DNA of 64,000 nt from Nocardia exalbida NBRC 100660 (GTDB taxonomy: Bacteria > Actinomycetota > Actinomycetes > Mycobacteriales > Mycobacteriaceae): positions 107,308-171,307 of the forward strand of contig NZ_BAFZ01000036.1 of the NCBI RefSeq assembly GCF_000308575.1, read 5' to 3'. A program made the position numbers and the translations under genes. This document shows, piece by piece, positions 1 to 7,882 of the stretch. How positions within the stretch are numbered: position 1 is the first letter of the stretch; every line of letters begins with the position of its first letter. The notes beneath the pieces were generated by a model. That model did no database searches. It had not been told where the DNA came from and worked only from the letters and a program-made list of their open reading frames with translations.

Positions 1-251
1 GCCGCCCGCACCCATTCGCCGCGCACCGCGCCCGACCGGACCTGGGTGACGGACGTACCGGGCGGCACGGGACCGCCGACGGCCATCAGCGTGGCGATGA
101 GCTTGCGTGCGAACCAGACGCCCGGCGCGTTCATCGGCACCGCGCAGTTCACCGGCCGAAGCGTGAGCCGGGTGGCCGCAGCGGCCACGGTGGCACGGGT
201 CGAGGGCGCGGTAGGAACGCCGGGGACCGAGGTCCTCGTTGACCTTGTCAT
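1..251 (-). CDS. alpha/beta hydrolase (HSL/acetyl-hydrolase type), N-terminal fragment
   Basis: This leftward gene starts with ATG at 249-251 and runs off the left edge, so only about 83 residues are visible. The translation has the N-terminal signature of actinobacterial lipases/esterases of the hormone-sensitive-lipase family: an Arg/Ala-rich start, a helix around 'TRLTLRPVNCAVPM', a second helix, then 'PPGTSVTQVRSGAVRGEWVRA', which normally precedes the first core beta strand. The catalytic HGGG and GxSxG motifs lie outside the window, so the fold is inferred from the N-terminus only. The start codon is 19 nt from a near-perfect 26-bp palindrome, which suggests TetR-type control. A rightward reading of the same DNA (46-258) is a shadow. 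Confidence 0.6.
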   Translation of the reverse strand, partial: MTRSTRTSVPGVPTAPSTRATVAAAATRLTLRPVNCAVPMNAPGVWFARKLIATLMAVGGPVPPGTSVTQVRSGAVRGEWVRA

Positions 252-270
252 GCGCTAAGAATCAGCCATC

Positions 271-296
271 AATGTGCCAGTTGTCAATGGCACATT
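271..296. promoter_or_regulatory. 26-bp palindromic operator candidate
   Basis: AATGTGCCA-N8-TGGCACATT is a perfect inverted repeat with 9-bp arms around an 8-bp spacer; the spacer itself holds a small TTG/CAA dyad. It lies between the divergent esterase (start at 251) and GrpB-like gene (start at 331). Size and symmetry fit a TetR-family operator. The cognate regulator is not visible here and may lie left of the window. Confidence 0.6.
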
Positions 297-330
297 TAGA
301 AAAGGTAATCCGGACCGGTTACCGTGACGT

Positions 331-912
331 GTGGCGACGTTGGACGACGACGAGATCGCGGCGGCGACGGTCGGCGAGTTGGAGCCCTATGCGGTCGAGG
401 TCGTGGTGGAGGACTACAACCCCGCGTGGCCGGACTGGTATGCCGAGGAAGAAGCCGTGATACGCGCGGCACTCGGCGATGTGGCGCTGCGGATCGAGCA
501 CACGGGTTCCACGTCGGTTCCCGGTCTCGCGGCCAAGCCGCTGATCGACATCCTGCTGCTGGTTCCCGACGCCGACGACGAAGCCGCTTATCTACCGGCT
601 CTCGAAGCTGCCGGGTACGCGCTGCGCGTCCGGCAACCGGACTGGTACCAGCATCGCTGTCTTGTCCGCCGGGTGCAGAGCGGTGCGCGACGAAGCGTGA
701 ATGCGCACGTGTTCTCGCCGGAGTCGGGCGCACCGGAGATCGAGCGGATCCTCGCCTTCCGCGACCGGCTGCGCGCGCACGACGAAGATCGGAAGTACTA
801 CGAGCGCACGAAAAGAGCTCTCGCGCGGCGGGACTGGAAGTTCGTGCAGCACTACGCGAACGCCAAGAGCGAGGTCATCGAGGAGATCCTCGGCCGAGCG
901 CTGTCCGGCTGA
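331..912 (+). CDS. GrpB family protein (nucleotidyltransferase superfamily)
   Basis: A 193-aa protein of the GrpB/UPF0157 family. The nucleotidyltransferase-like signature 'EHTGSTSVPGLAAKPLID' is at residues 56-73, after the usual 'YNPAWPDWYAEE' block at 29-40, and the C-terminus holds the family's 'YYERTKRALARRDW' helix. Members are small cytosolic proteins, sometimes fused to CoaE (dephospho-CoA kinase); the reaction of stand-alone members is not settled. The GTG at 331 is used because it gives the normal family length. The gene faces the esterase across the 26-bp palindrome and converges on the dehydrogenase to its right. Confidence 0.85.
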   Translation: MATLDDDEIAAATVGELEPYAVEVVVEDYNPAWPDWYAEEEAVIRAALGDVALRIEHTGSTSVPGLAAKPLIDILLLVPDADDEAAYLPALEAAGYALRVRQPDWYQHRCLVRRVQSGARRSVNAHVFSPESGAPEIERILAFRDRLRAHDEDRKYYERTKRALARRDWKFVQHYANAKSEVIEEILGRALSG

Positions 913-967
913 TGCCGACCGGGCGAGCCACTCGACTCGTCACCGGACAACGACCGCCCGACCGGCA
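913..967. terminator. Imperfect hairpin between convergent genes
   Basis: TGCCG/CGGCA and GGGCG/CGCCC arms (913-925 and 955-967) form a two-part stem with a small internal loop, just after the GrpB stop codon. There is no U-tract. It may end transcription of the GrpB-like gene; the rest of the 188-nt gap holds nothing else I can support. Confidence 0.35.
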
Positions 968-1100
968 CCGCTCAGCGCCTTCCGCAGTGGTGGGCACGCC
1001 GCGCCTGGCAGTGACGGGTCGCGCGGATCATGACCGGAGCGTCCATCGCCGCCGAATGGAGAGGCCCTGTTGGCTCGAATTCTGTTGTGCGCGGACGCTC

Positions 1101-2051
1101 TCAGTACCCGCGCGCGGGGTCGATCGGCGCCAGCAGCGGGCGGCCTTCGAGGAACCGCGAGACGTTCGCTTCGACATGGTCGGCGAAGGCCGCCAACCGC
1201 AGCTGCGGCGGGTTCGAATCGTGAGGAGTGACAATGGCATTCGGCAGCGACCAGAGGGGATGACCGGCCGGGAGCGGCTCCGGGTCGGTGACGTCGAGGC
1301 CCGCGCCGCCGATCGCGCCGGAGGCCAGCGCGGCCACCAGCGCGTCGGTGTCGACGAGGCTGCCACGCGCGACGTTGATGATCCACGAGGACGGCTTGAG
1401 CCGCGCGAGTTCGTCCGCGCCGACGAGATTCCTGGTGGCGGGCGTGGCGGGCGCGGCGATCACCACGTGATCGGTGTGCGGCCAGACCCGGCCGAGATGA
1501 TCGGCGGAAATAGTCTCGACCGAAGAGGGAATGCCGGGGCCGGTGACCGGACGCCCGCTGCGGTTCACCGCGATGATGTGCGCGCCGAGCGGAACCAACA
1601 TCGGGATCAGCGCGCGGCCGATGCCGCCCGCGCCCACGATCGTCACCGTCTTGCCGCGCAGTGTGCCGACGTGCGGAAAGAAGTCCTGTTGCCGCCAGTC
1701 CGACGCGCGCAGATGCTCGGGCAGGTAGCGGACGCCCGCGAGCAGCAGCATGAGCGCGTGCTCGGCCACGCTCGCCGCGAAAGCGCCTGCGGCGGAGGTG
1801 AATCGCACACCGGGATGCCTGGCGATGACGCCCGCGGCGAACCAGTCCTCGACGCCTGCGGCCGGAAGCTGCACCCACTCCACACCGGCGGGTAATTCGT
1901 CCGGGAACTCGCCGGCGTCGCCGGCCCAGATCAGCCCGCGCGCCTCGCCGAGATCGGAGAGGGTGGCGCCCGCCCCCACGACGGCCTTCTCCAGCAGCGT
2001 GGGAGGTGGGTCGCCGGGGCCGATCGCGATCGTCACTGCCGGTCGGTTCAT
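1101..2051 (-). CDS. D-isomer-specific 2-hydroxyacid dehydrogenase
   Basis: A 316-aa NAD(P)-dependent oxidoreductase of the D-2-hydroxyacid dehydrogenase family, which interconverts 2-oxo and D-2-hydroxy acids. The Rossmann motif GAGGIG is at residues 140-145, followed by 'AVNRSGRP' at the cofactor-specificity strand; an Arg at the second position after the strand suggests NADPH. The catalytic Arg is in 'INVARGSLVDTDAL', the Glu in 'DVTDPEPLPAGHPLW' and the His in 'IVTPHDS'. The ATG at 2051 is chosen over longer frames because AAGGAGG lies about 8 nt upstream and the protein then starts like its family. The substrate cannot be read from the sequence. Confidence 0.88.
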   Translation of the reverse strand: MNRPAVTIAIGPGDPPPTLLEKAVVGAGATLSDLGEARGLIWAGDAGEFPDELPAGVEWVQLPAAGVEDWFAAGVIARHPGVRFTSAAGAFAASVAEHALMLLLAGVRYLPEHLRASDWRQQDFFPHVGTLRGKTVTIVGAGGIGRALIPMLVPLGAHIIAVNRSGRPVTGPGIPSSVETISADHLGRVWPHTDHVVIAAPATPATRNLVGADELARLKPSSWIINVARGSLVDTDALVAALASGAIGGAGLDVTDPEPLPAGHPLWSLPNAIVTPHDSNPPQLRLAAFADHVEANVSRFLEGRPLLAPIDPARGY

Positions 2052-2160
2052 GGACGGACCTCCTTCGGAGCAGTAGGAACGTGGTCGCGAGCGGGACGTT
2101 GCGACCGTAACACCGCCCGGCGTGCGCCGACCGGTCGCGGGGTGTGCGTTCGGCGCGGCG

Positions 2161-3129
2161 CTAGGCCTCGCTCTGCTCCTCGTCGAGCTCCACGTCCACC
2201 TTGTCCCGCTCGGCCCACTCCAGGAGAGGATCCAGGTGGAACACCGCGTCATCCATGCCCGCGTGCAGATCGCCGAGTTCGGCGAAGCGAGCGGGAACGG
2301 AAGCCATGGTGAAGTCGCGCGGATCGATGTCGGGAATTTCGTCCCAGCGTACCGGTGTGGAGACCGTGGCGGCGGGGACGCCGCGCACCGAGTAGGCGGC
2401 GGCGATGGTGTGATCGCGGGCGTTCTGGTTGTAGTCGACGAACAGCATCTTCGGATCGCGGTCGCGGCGCCACCAGGTGGTGGTCACGTCGTCGGGCGCC
2501 CGCCGCTCGACTTCCCGGGCGAACGCGAGCGCCGCGCGGCGCACGTCCTGGAATCCCTGATCCGGCGCGATCCGCACGTACACGTGCATGCCCTTGCCGC
2601 CAGAGGTCTTCGGCCACCCCACGGCGCCGATCTCGTCGAGAACCTCGTGTACAACCCCGGCGACCCGTTGCACCCGTGACCACGGGCAATCCGGCATCGG
2701 GTCGAGGTCGATGCGCCACTCGTCCGGACGCTCGGTATCGGCGGCGCGCGAATTCCACGGATGGAACTCGACCGTGGACATCTGCACCGCCCACACGACG
2801 TCGGCGAGCTTCTCGACGCACAACTCGTCGGCATGCCTCCCATAGCGCGGGAAGTACACCCGCACAGTCGGAATCCAGTCCGGCGCGCCGGGGGGAAGCC
2901 GCTTCTGATGCACCTTGTCGCCCGCGAGTCCTTTGGGAAACCGGTGCAGCATGCAGGGCCGGTCGCGCAGCGCGTTGACGATGCCGTCCCCGACGCTCAG
3001 GTAGTACCGCACCAGATCCAGCTTGGTGGCGCCGCTCTCCGGAAAGTAGACGCGGTCGGGGTTGGAGACGCGGATCGTATGGTCGCCGACCTCGAGCTCG
3101 ATCGCCGACCCGGTGGATTTGCTGGCCAC
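2161..3129 (-). CDS. LigD-type polymerase domain protein (PolDom / archaeo-eukaryotic primase fold)
   Basis: A 322-aa stand-alone version of the polymerase domain of the NHEJ ligase LigD. It carries the metal-binding 'DLDP' motif at 141-144, 'KTSGGKGMHVYV' near 175-186 and the third carboxylate motif near 'DPKMLFVDYNQN'. Such proteins extend or fill DNA ends, often with ribonucleotides, during end-joining or base-excision repair. No ligase or nuclease domain is attached and no Ku gene is adjacent, as in the separate Prim-PolC proteins of mycobacteria. GTG at 3129 is taken as the start because upstream frame extension is non-conserved. It is divergent from the mazEF-like pair. The C-terminus is strongly acidic. 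Confidence 0.87.
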   Translation of the reverse strand: MASKSTGSAIELEVGDHTIRVSNPDRVYFPESGATKLDLVRYYLSVGDGIVNALRDRPCMLHRFPKGLAGDKVHQKRLPPGAPDWIPTVRVYFPRYGRHADELCVEKLADVVWAVQMSTVEFHPWNSRAADTERPDEWRIDLDPMPDCPWSRVQRVAGVVHEVLDEIGAVGWPKTSGGKGMHVYVRIAPDQGFQDVRRAALAFAREVERRAPDDVTTTWWRRDRDPKMLFVDYNQNARDHTIAAAYSVRGVPAATVSTPVRWDEIPDIDPRDFTMASVPARFAELGDLHAGMDDAVFHLDPLLEWAERDKVDVELDEEQSEA

Positions 3130-3213
3130 GGATCGACTGTAGTGGGCGAAGCGCAGGAAAGCCTCGCGCGACTTCGAACCGGCGCGAGCTTTGCCGCGGT
3201 GGGGTTCCCGGCG

Positions 3214-3240
3214 TTGCACCGCTCTGGTATGCATACCGGT
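3214..3240 (+). promoter_or_regulatory. Promoter with overlapping palindromic operator of the toxin-antitoxin pair
   Basis: GGTATGCATACC (3226-3237) is a perfect 12-bp palindrome touching the antitoxin ATG at 3241, and half of it (GGTAT) repeats across the start codon. TTGCAC at 3214-3219 could be a -35 box with TATGCA in the palindrome as -10. No Shine-Dalgarno sequence fits in the remaining 3 nt, so a leaderless transcript is likely. Ribbon-helix-helix antitoxins commonly autorepress through short palindromes of this kind. Confidence 0.55.
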
Positions 3241-3480
3241 ATGAGCAAGGCGACGCGCGTGACCGTCACGCTGGATCCGCAGGTGGCCGAGTGGGCCAGG
3301 GAGGTGGCCGATCGCCAGAACCGCAGCCTGTCGGCGGTGATCAACGCCGCGCTGCGCTCCACGCTCGTGCACGACAGCCTGACCGCACTGGCCATCGACG
3401 ATGAGGCCGAGTTGGCCGCGGCCTACGACGACGTGACGCTCACCCAGGCCGCCGAAGACGATGCCGCCGGCGCCGCATGA
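3241..3480 (+). CDS. Ribbon-helix-helix antitoxin (MazE-like)
   Basis: A 79-aa protein whose N-terminus 'KATRVTVTLDPQVAEWAREVADRQNRS' (split here: strand TRVTVTLD, then helices to about residue 45) is a ribbon-helix-helix DNA-binding fold. The acidic C-terminus (residues 55-79) is the sort of flexible tail that wraps a MazF toxin. It overlaps the toxin gene by 4 nt (ATGA), so the two are translationally coupled. Upstream lies a palindrome suited to autoregulation. The identification rests on fold, size and coupling. Confidence 0.8.
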   Translation: MSKATRVTVTLDPQVAEWAREVADRQNRSLSAVINAALRSTLVHDSLTALAIDDEAELAAAYDDVTLTQAAEDDAAGAA

Positions 3481-3785
3481 GACGCGGCGAGATCTGGCGC
3501 TACGCCCCGACGCTCAGTGACGGCACCCCGTTCCCGCGGCGCATGACGGTCGTGCTGGTCTCCGACTCGGCGGTCATCACTTCGCGCTATCGCTGGCTGC
3601 AAGTCGTCCCGTTGCGCGACGCCGACCCCGGGCATGTGCTGGCCACTCTCACCGAGCACGGCTGGGCCGACACCCTGAAACTGCACCGCGCCTATCGCCC
3701 CTGGCTCACCGAACATCTCGGCATGCTCTCCCCGGAGGAGACGGAGTCCCTCGACGCCCGGCTGCGGGCGACGCTGAGTCTTTGA
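3477..3785 (+). CDS. MazF/PemK-family endoribonuclease toxin
   Basis: A 102-aa toxin of the MazF/PemK family. It opens with 'MRRGEIWRY', equivalent to the family's RGDIW beta-strand and loop, followed by 'RMTVVLVSDSAVITS' (strands of the SH3-like barrel) and 'LQVVPL', the usual position of the catalytic-face strand; it ends with the helix 'SPEETESLDARLRATL'. Such enzymes cut mRNA or tRNA at short motifs and stall growth until the antitoxin is resupplied. The start overlaps the antitoxin stop. Cleavage specificity cannot be predicted. Confidence 0.83.
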   Translation: MRRGEIWRYAPTLSDGTPFPRRMTVVLVSDSAVITSRYRWLQVVPLRDADPGHVLATLTEHGWADTLKLHRAYRPWLTEHLGMLSPEETESLDARLRATLSL

Positions 3786-3787
3786 TT

Positions 3788-3906
3788 GCAGCGCCTGCGG
3801 CGCTGCGTGTTCGCGGCCCCCTTATGGCTCGCGTTTGCGCGACCGCCGCTTGCTCCTTCGTCGCGTACGCGACGGCCGCGCAAACGCGAGCCGGGCCGCG
3901 AACGGA
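3788..3906. repeat. Structured intergenic repeat, copy A
   Basis: From left: a short hairpin GCAGCGCC-TGC-GGCGCTGC (3788-3806), then GTTCGCGGCCC (3810-3820), whose complement GGGCCGCGAAC is at about 3893-3903, enclosing a 67-nt hairpin at 3826-3892 with perfect 16-bp arms (3826-3841 and 3877-3892) and an inner 14-bp palindrome GTCGCGTACGCGAC. The same architecture, same 67-nt length and partly the same sequence occurs inverted at 38556-38671 (copy B). The short hairpin directly follows the toxin gene stop and could also end its transcription. Confidence 0.75.
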
Positions 3907-4102
3907 ACATGCTCGGTCTCGCTTCGCTCGAAACCGGGAGTCGGGGTGAGCTGGGCGCGTAGGACGGTAGCCGTGCCACCCCGATGTGCCGCCGTTACGC
4001 CGGTGGGATTGCCGCTGGGCTTCGACGGACGCCGGTAACTTGTTCGACGGCGCGGGGCGACTCTCTCTGTGGGGATGTAGGAGACCGGTCTGAGTCCGCA
4101 GA
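3907..4102. other. Gene-free stretch right of repeat A
   Basis: About 200 bp between repeat copy A and the convergent recQ stop. It holds TCTCGCTTCGCTCG (3916-3929), a relative of the GAGCGNAGCGAG-type oligomer seen elsewhere in the window. I see no coding potential or clear terminator here. Confidence 0.5.
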
Positions 4103-6235
4103 CTATGTCGGCGTGGCCAGGGCGAACGGGAGGATGGCGTCTGCGCCGGCCGCTCGGAGTGCGTGGGCGGCGACGGTGAAGGTCCAGCCGGTGTCGGTGA
4201 TGGTGTCGACCAGCAGGATCGGGCCCGGCACGTCGGTGAGGTCGGGGATCTCCCAGGAGTCGAACAGTCCGGCTACGCGGTGCGCGGAGTTGGCCGCCGA
4301 GACGGGTGGGCGGTCGGGGCGGGTGCGCAGGGTGCCGAGGTCCCGCAGGCGGCCGACCTCGGCCAGCCGGGCGGCGAGGGTGGCGGTGAGCACGGGATAG
4401 CGCGGGGATTCCAGGGCGAGTACCGACCTCGGGCGGGTGGCCCAATCCCATTCGCGCAGCACGGCGACGCAGGCGTCGAAGACCGTGTCGGGGACCGGAT
4501 CGTCCGGGCCGTCGAGCAGCGCGCGCAGTCGCTGCCCCCAGCCCAGGTCGGTCAGCCTGCCGAGGACGCGGCCGGTTTCGGCGCCGCCGGTGATCTTGCC
4601 GGACAACGGGATTCCCAGCTTGGCCATGCCGGTGGGCCACTGTTTGCGGGGCGCGAGATCGATGCCGGGGCGGTCGAGCCGGGCCTTGGTGGCGGCCACC
4701 GCGTCGGCGGCGACGGTGCGGTCGGGGCGGCTGCCGGTGCAGTTGTCGCAGCGGCCGCAGCCGGGCGAATCCGCCGCGTCGGCGGACAGTCCCGGGTCGT
4801 CGAGCTGGCGGCGCAGGAATTCCATCCGGCAATCGGTGGTGGATTGGTAGTCGATCATGGCCTGTTGTTCGGCCTCGCGGGCGATGGACAGGCGCTCGTA
4901 GCGCTCGGTGTCGTAGGTCCACGGACGGCCGGTGGCGATCCAGCCGCCGCGCACGCGGCGAACCGCACCGTCCACGTCGAGCACCTTCAGCACCATCTCC
5001 AGCCGGGAGCGATTCAGCTCCACCAGCGGCTCCAACGCCGCGGTGGACAACGCGCGGTCGGAGTCCAGCGCGTCGAGCACGGCGCGCACGATGTGCTCAC
5101 GGGGGAACGCGACGGAGGCGAAGTAACTCCAGATGCGCGCGTCCTCGGGGCCGGGGAGCAGGATCACCTCGGCCCGGTCGGTGCCGCGCCCGGCGCGTCC
5201 CACCTGCTGGTAGTAGGCGATGGGGGAGGACGGCGCGCCGACGTGCACCACGAACCCGAGGTCGGGTTTGTCGAAGCCCATGCCCAGCGCTGAGGTGGCG
5301 ATGAGCGCCTTCACCTCGTTGTTCAGCAGCGCGGCCTCCAAAGCCTCGCGTTCGGCGGGGTCGGTCTGCCCGGTGTAGGCGGCGACGGTGTGGCCGTGCG
5401 AGTTCAGTACGTCGGCGAGATCGTGCGCGGCGGCGACGGTGAGCGTGTAGACGATGCCGGAGCCGGGCAGCCGGTGCAGATGGCCGCTGAGCCAGGCGGT
5501 GCGTTCCACGGCGTCGTCGAAGCGGACCACCGACAGGTGCAGCGATTCGCGATCCAGCGTGCCGCGCAGCACCAGCGTGTCGGTGCCGATTTGGGTGGCG
5601 ACGTCGGTGACCACCCGGTCGTTGGCGGTCGCGGTGGTCGCGAGTACCGGGACGTCGGAGCCGAGGTCGGCGATCAGCGTCCGGATGCGCCGGTAGTCCG
5701 GCCGGAAGTCGTGGCCCCAGTCCGAGACGCAGTGCGCTTCGTCGATCACCACCAGCCCGGCGTCGGCGGCGAGCCGGGGCAGGACCTGATCGCGGAAGTC
5801 CGGGTTGTTCAACCGCTCCGGGCTGACCAGCAGCACATCGACCGCGCCCGCTGCGACGTCGGCGTGGATCTCGTCCCACTCGGTGACATTGCCGGAGTTG
5901 ATGGTCGCCGCGACCACCCCCGCGCGCTGCGCCGCCGCCACTTGGTTGCGCATCAGCGCGAGCAGCGGCGACACGATCACCGTCGGCCCGCGCCCCGCCC
6001 TGCGCAGCAGCTTCGCGGCGATGAAGTACACCGCCGACTTTCCCCAGCCGGTGCGCTGCACGACCAGCGCCCTGCGCCGCCGTACGACGAGCGCCTCGAT
6101 CGCGGTCCACTGGTCCTCCCGCAGCCGAGCGCCCACACCGGCCAGCTCGCGCAGCAGCTGTTCGGCGTGCTCGCGCAGGTCGGGGGCGGTGAGGTCGATC
6201 GAAGACGCGCCGGTGGCCGTGGTCATGCGCTCCAT
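4103..6235 (-). CDS. recQ: RecQ-family ATP-dependent DNA helicase with C-terminal PRTase-like domain
   Basis: A 710-aa superfamily 2 helicase. A RecQ-type Q motif is at 39-46 ('REDQWTAI'), Walker A 'TGWGKS' at 62-67 (Trp-Gly replaces the usual Gly-Ala/Gly), DEAH at 165-168, and 'QQVGRAGRG' is motif VI. The Zn-binding region is seen as a Cys near 475 followed by 'CGRCDNC'. After a divergent middle the last ~70 residues contain 'ILLVDTITDTGWT', a phosphoribosyltransferase-type PRPP loop, an arrangement found in actinobacterial RecQ proteins instead of an HRDC domain. Two in-frame ATGs (6235 and 6226) are equally possible. It is last in a leftward run after the SLOG, hydrolase and rtcB genes. 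Confidence 0.88.
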   Translation of the reverse strand: MERMTTATGASSIDLTAPDLREHAEQLLRELAGVGARLREDQWTAIEALVVRRRRALVVQRTGWGKSAVYFIAAKLLRRAGRGPTVIVSPLLALMRNQVAAAQRAGVVAATINSGNVTEWDEIHADVAAGAVDVLLVSPERLNNPDFRDQVLPRLAADAGLVVIDEAHCVSDWGHDFRPDYRRIRTLIADLGSDVPVLATTATANDRVVTDVATQIGTDTLVLRGTLDRESLHLSVVRFDDAVERTAWLSGHLHRLPGSGIVYTLTVAAAHDLADVLNSHGHTVAAYTGQTDPAEREALEAALLNNEVKALIATSALGMGFDKPDLGFVVHVGAPSSPIAYYQQVGRAGRGTDRAEVILLPGPEDARIWSYFASVAFPREHIVRAVLDALDSDRALSTAALEPLVELNRSRLEMVLKVLDVDGAVRRVRGGWIATGRPWTYDTERYERLSIAREAEQQAMIDYQSTTDCRMEFLRRQLDDPGLSADAADSPGCGRCDNCTGSRPDRTVAADAVAATKARLDRPGIDLAPRKQWPTGMAKLGIPLSGKITGGAETGRVLGRLTDLGWGQRLRALLDGPDDPVPDTVFDACVAVLREWDWATRPRSVLALESPRYPVLTATLAARLAEVGRLRDLGTLRTRPDRPPVSAANSAHRVAGLFDSWEIPDLTDVPGPILLVDTITDTGWTFTVAAHALRAAGADAILPFALATPT

Positions 6236-6296
6236 CGTGCCCGACGACTCCGACAGGTGGCCGCGCGCCCGACCGCCGCCACACCGGGCTCGCCGA

Positions 6297-6782
6297 CTAC
6301 CGGGTCAGCCGGGCGGCGCCTTCCGGCCACACGATCTCGACCGGCACGTCACGCCGGCGAGCGAGCGCGACCACGGATCCGGTACCGCCGCGCTGCCCGG
6401 CCGCGCCGTCCCATACCGCGATCAGCCGATCACACGACGCAAGCATCGTCTCGTTCGCCGCTTCGTAGGCCTCGAGCCCCGCGTCGTCGAAGTCCATCAC
6501 TCGTACCGCCGCCGCGCGATCGACGAGTTCGTCGAAAAGGCCGGCCTGGTCGGGCCGCACCTGCGCTTCCCGGTAGTTCCGCGACGGCAACACCACTTCC
6601 AGCTGCCCGCCGGCATCCAGAACGGCCTTCGCGAACATCGAGTCGGCGCCGCGGGCGATACAGCTCACGCCGACCAGGTCCGGGGCGGCGTACGCGGCGA
6701 GAAGTTCACCGATCACGGCGGACACCAGCGGCTCGGTGGCAGGCGTGAAGTTCGTATGCCCGGTGACCCCGATGCGCACCAT
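6297..6782 (-). CDS. SLOG-superfamily nucleotide/ligand-binding protein
   Basis: A 161-aa Rossmann-like protein resembling the SLOG superfamily (LOG, DprA, YpsA). Visible features are the first strand and loop 'MVRIGVTGHTNF', 'CIARGADSMFA' near residue 42-52, 'VVLPSRNYRE' near 64-73, and 'ANETMLASCDRLIAVWDG' followed by 'GGTGSVVALARRRDVPV', the glycine-rich segment that holds a nucleotide-like ligand in this fold. Family members act as sensors or hydrolases of nucleotide derivatives; no specific reaction is claimed. It sits 61 nt upstream of recQ on the same strand. Confidence 0.7.
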   Translation of the reverse strand: MVRIGVTGHTNFTPATEPLVSAVIGELLAAYAAPDLVGVSCIARGADSMFAKAVLDAGGQLEVVLPSRNYREAQVRPDQAGLFDELVDRAAAVRVMDFDDAGLEAYEAANETMLASCDRLIAVWDGAAGQRGGTGSVVALARRRDVPVEIVWPEGAARLTR

Positions 6783-6903
6783 GCAGGTTTCTCCTATGCC
6801 GTCGTCACCTGCGGTCTCGCAGCTCGGTCCCGAGTTTCACATAGTCGCCGGGTGAGCATCATTCCCACGCGGTCGGCGGCGCTCGGCTCGCCGCCGGTCG
6901 GAC

Positions 6904-7836
6904 TCAAGCGGGACGCGCCGTCGCCGCCGCCAGCTCGGCCAGCCGGGCGCGGACCAGGTCCGGGCGTTCCTCGATGATGAAGTGGCCGCAGTCGCGGACC
7001 AGTTCGAGCCGATAGTCGTCGGCGCGGGCGGTTTCGGCGGAGGCGAGCGACGGATGGATCGCCGCGTCCTCGACGCCGAACAGGGCCAGGATCGGCACCC
7101 GCGCTCGGCGTTGTTCGCCGCGCCCGGCCGATCGGGGCACTTCGCGCAGCAGGAAGGTGCGGTAGGTGTCGGTCGCCGTGCGGGCACAGACGGGGTCGCG
7201 GAAGCGGTCCGCGTAGGCCCGGATCACCTCGGGTCCGAACGCCTCGCGATGGCGTACGGCGCCGGCGAAGACGAACTGTTCCAAGAAGCGGGTACGCCGG
7301 TGCAGGTAGGTGCCGAACGCCGCGACGGCGGGCTGGTAGAGCAGGAACCGCCACGCGTGCGGGAGGAAATCGCGCGGCGTCTGCCACGGGTGGGCGATGT
7401 TGAGCGCCAGCAGCGCGTCGAAGCGCTCCGGCTCGCGCAGCACGAGCAGGTGGGCGATGTAGCCGCCCCAGTCGTGGCCGGCCAGCAGCACGCGGTCCAG
7501 GCCGAGCGCGTCCAGCAACGCGAGCAGGTCGGAGGCGACGTCGTCCTTGGCCCACCGATGTGGCGCGGGACCCGACCAGCCGTACCCGGGCAGATCGGGC
7601 GCGATGATCCGCAACCCGTCCGGTGGATCGGCGAGCAGGTGACGGTAGGCGTAATGATGCTCGGGCCAGCCGTGCAGCGCGAGCACCGGGCGTCCGTCCG
7701 CCGGACCCGCCTCGGTGACGTGAAAACGCACGCCGCGGGCGGTCACCTCCGACCGGCGCACGCCGGGAATCTCCGGCGGCCCCGCCGCCGGGTCGGAACC
7801 CGGAGCGGGGGCGAAGAAGGACGGCCGCCAAGGCAT
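6904..7836 (-). CDS. Alpha/beta hydrolase, epoxide-hydrolase-like
   Basis: A 310-aa alpha/beta-hydrolase. The oxyanion motif HGWPE is at 55-59, and the nucleophile elbow 'GHDWGG' at 120-125 carries Asp (residue 122), as in epoxide hydrolases and haloalkane dehalogenases rather than serine esterases. The catalytic His is in 'CGHFIIEERPDLV' near 285. A cap region lies between. The likely role is hydrolysis of an epoxide or similar small molecule in the cytosol; the substrate is unknown. It starts 46 nt after rtcB ends, on the same strand, so the two may share a transcript. Confidence 0.8.
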   Translation of the reverse strand: MPWRPSFFAPAPGSDPAAGPPEIPGVRRSEVTARGVRFHVTEAGPADGRPVLALHGWPEHHYAYRHLLADPPDGLRIIAPDLPGYGWSGPAPHRWAKDDVASDLLALLDALGLDRVLLAGHDWGGYIAHLLVLREPERFDALLALNIAHPWQTPRDFLPHAWRFLLYQPAVAAFGTYLHRRTRFLEQFVFAGAVRHREAFGPEVIRAYADRFRDPVCARTATDTYRTFLLREVPRSAGRGEQRRARVPILALFGVEDAAIHPSLASAETARADDYRLELVRDCGHFIIEERPDLVRARLAELAAATARPA

Positions 7837-7882
7837 ACCCGATGGTATCCAGGAAGCGGGCGGCGGATCCAGACCGCGACGG

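Noticed and set aside
46..258. Rightward 70-codon frame at the left edge
   Set aside because: The opposite strand gives a recognisable esterase N-terminus with a proper start near an operator.
324..1895. A 523-codon rightward frame
   Set aside because: It covers the GrpB-like gene out of frame and runs antisense to the dehydrogenase; Arg-rich composition is typical of a shadow.
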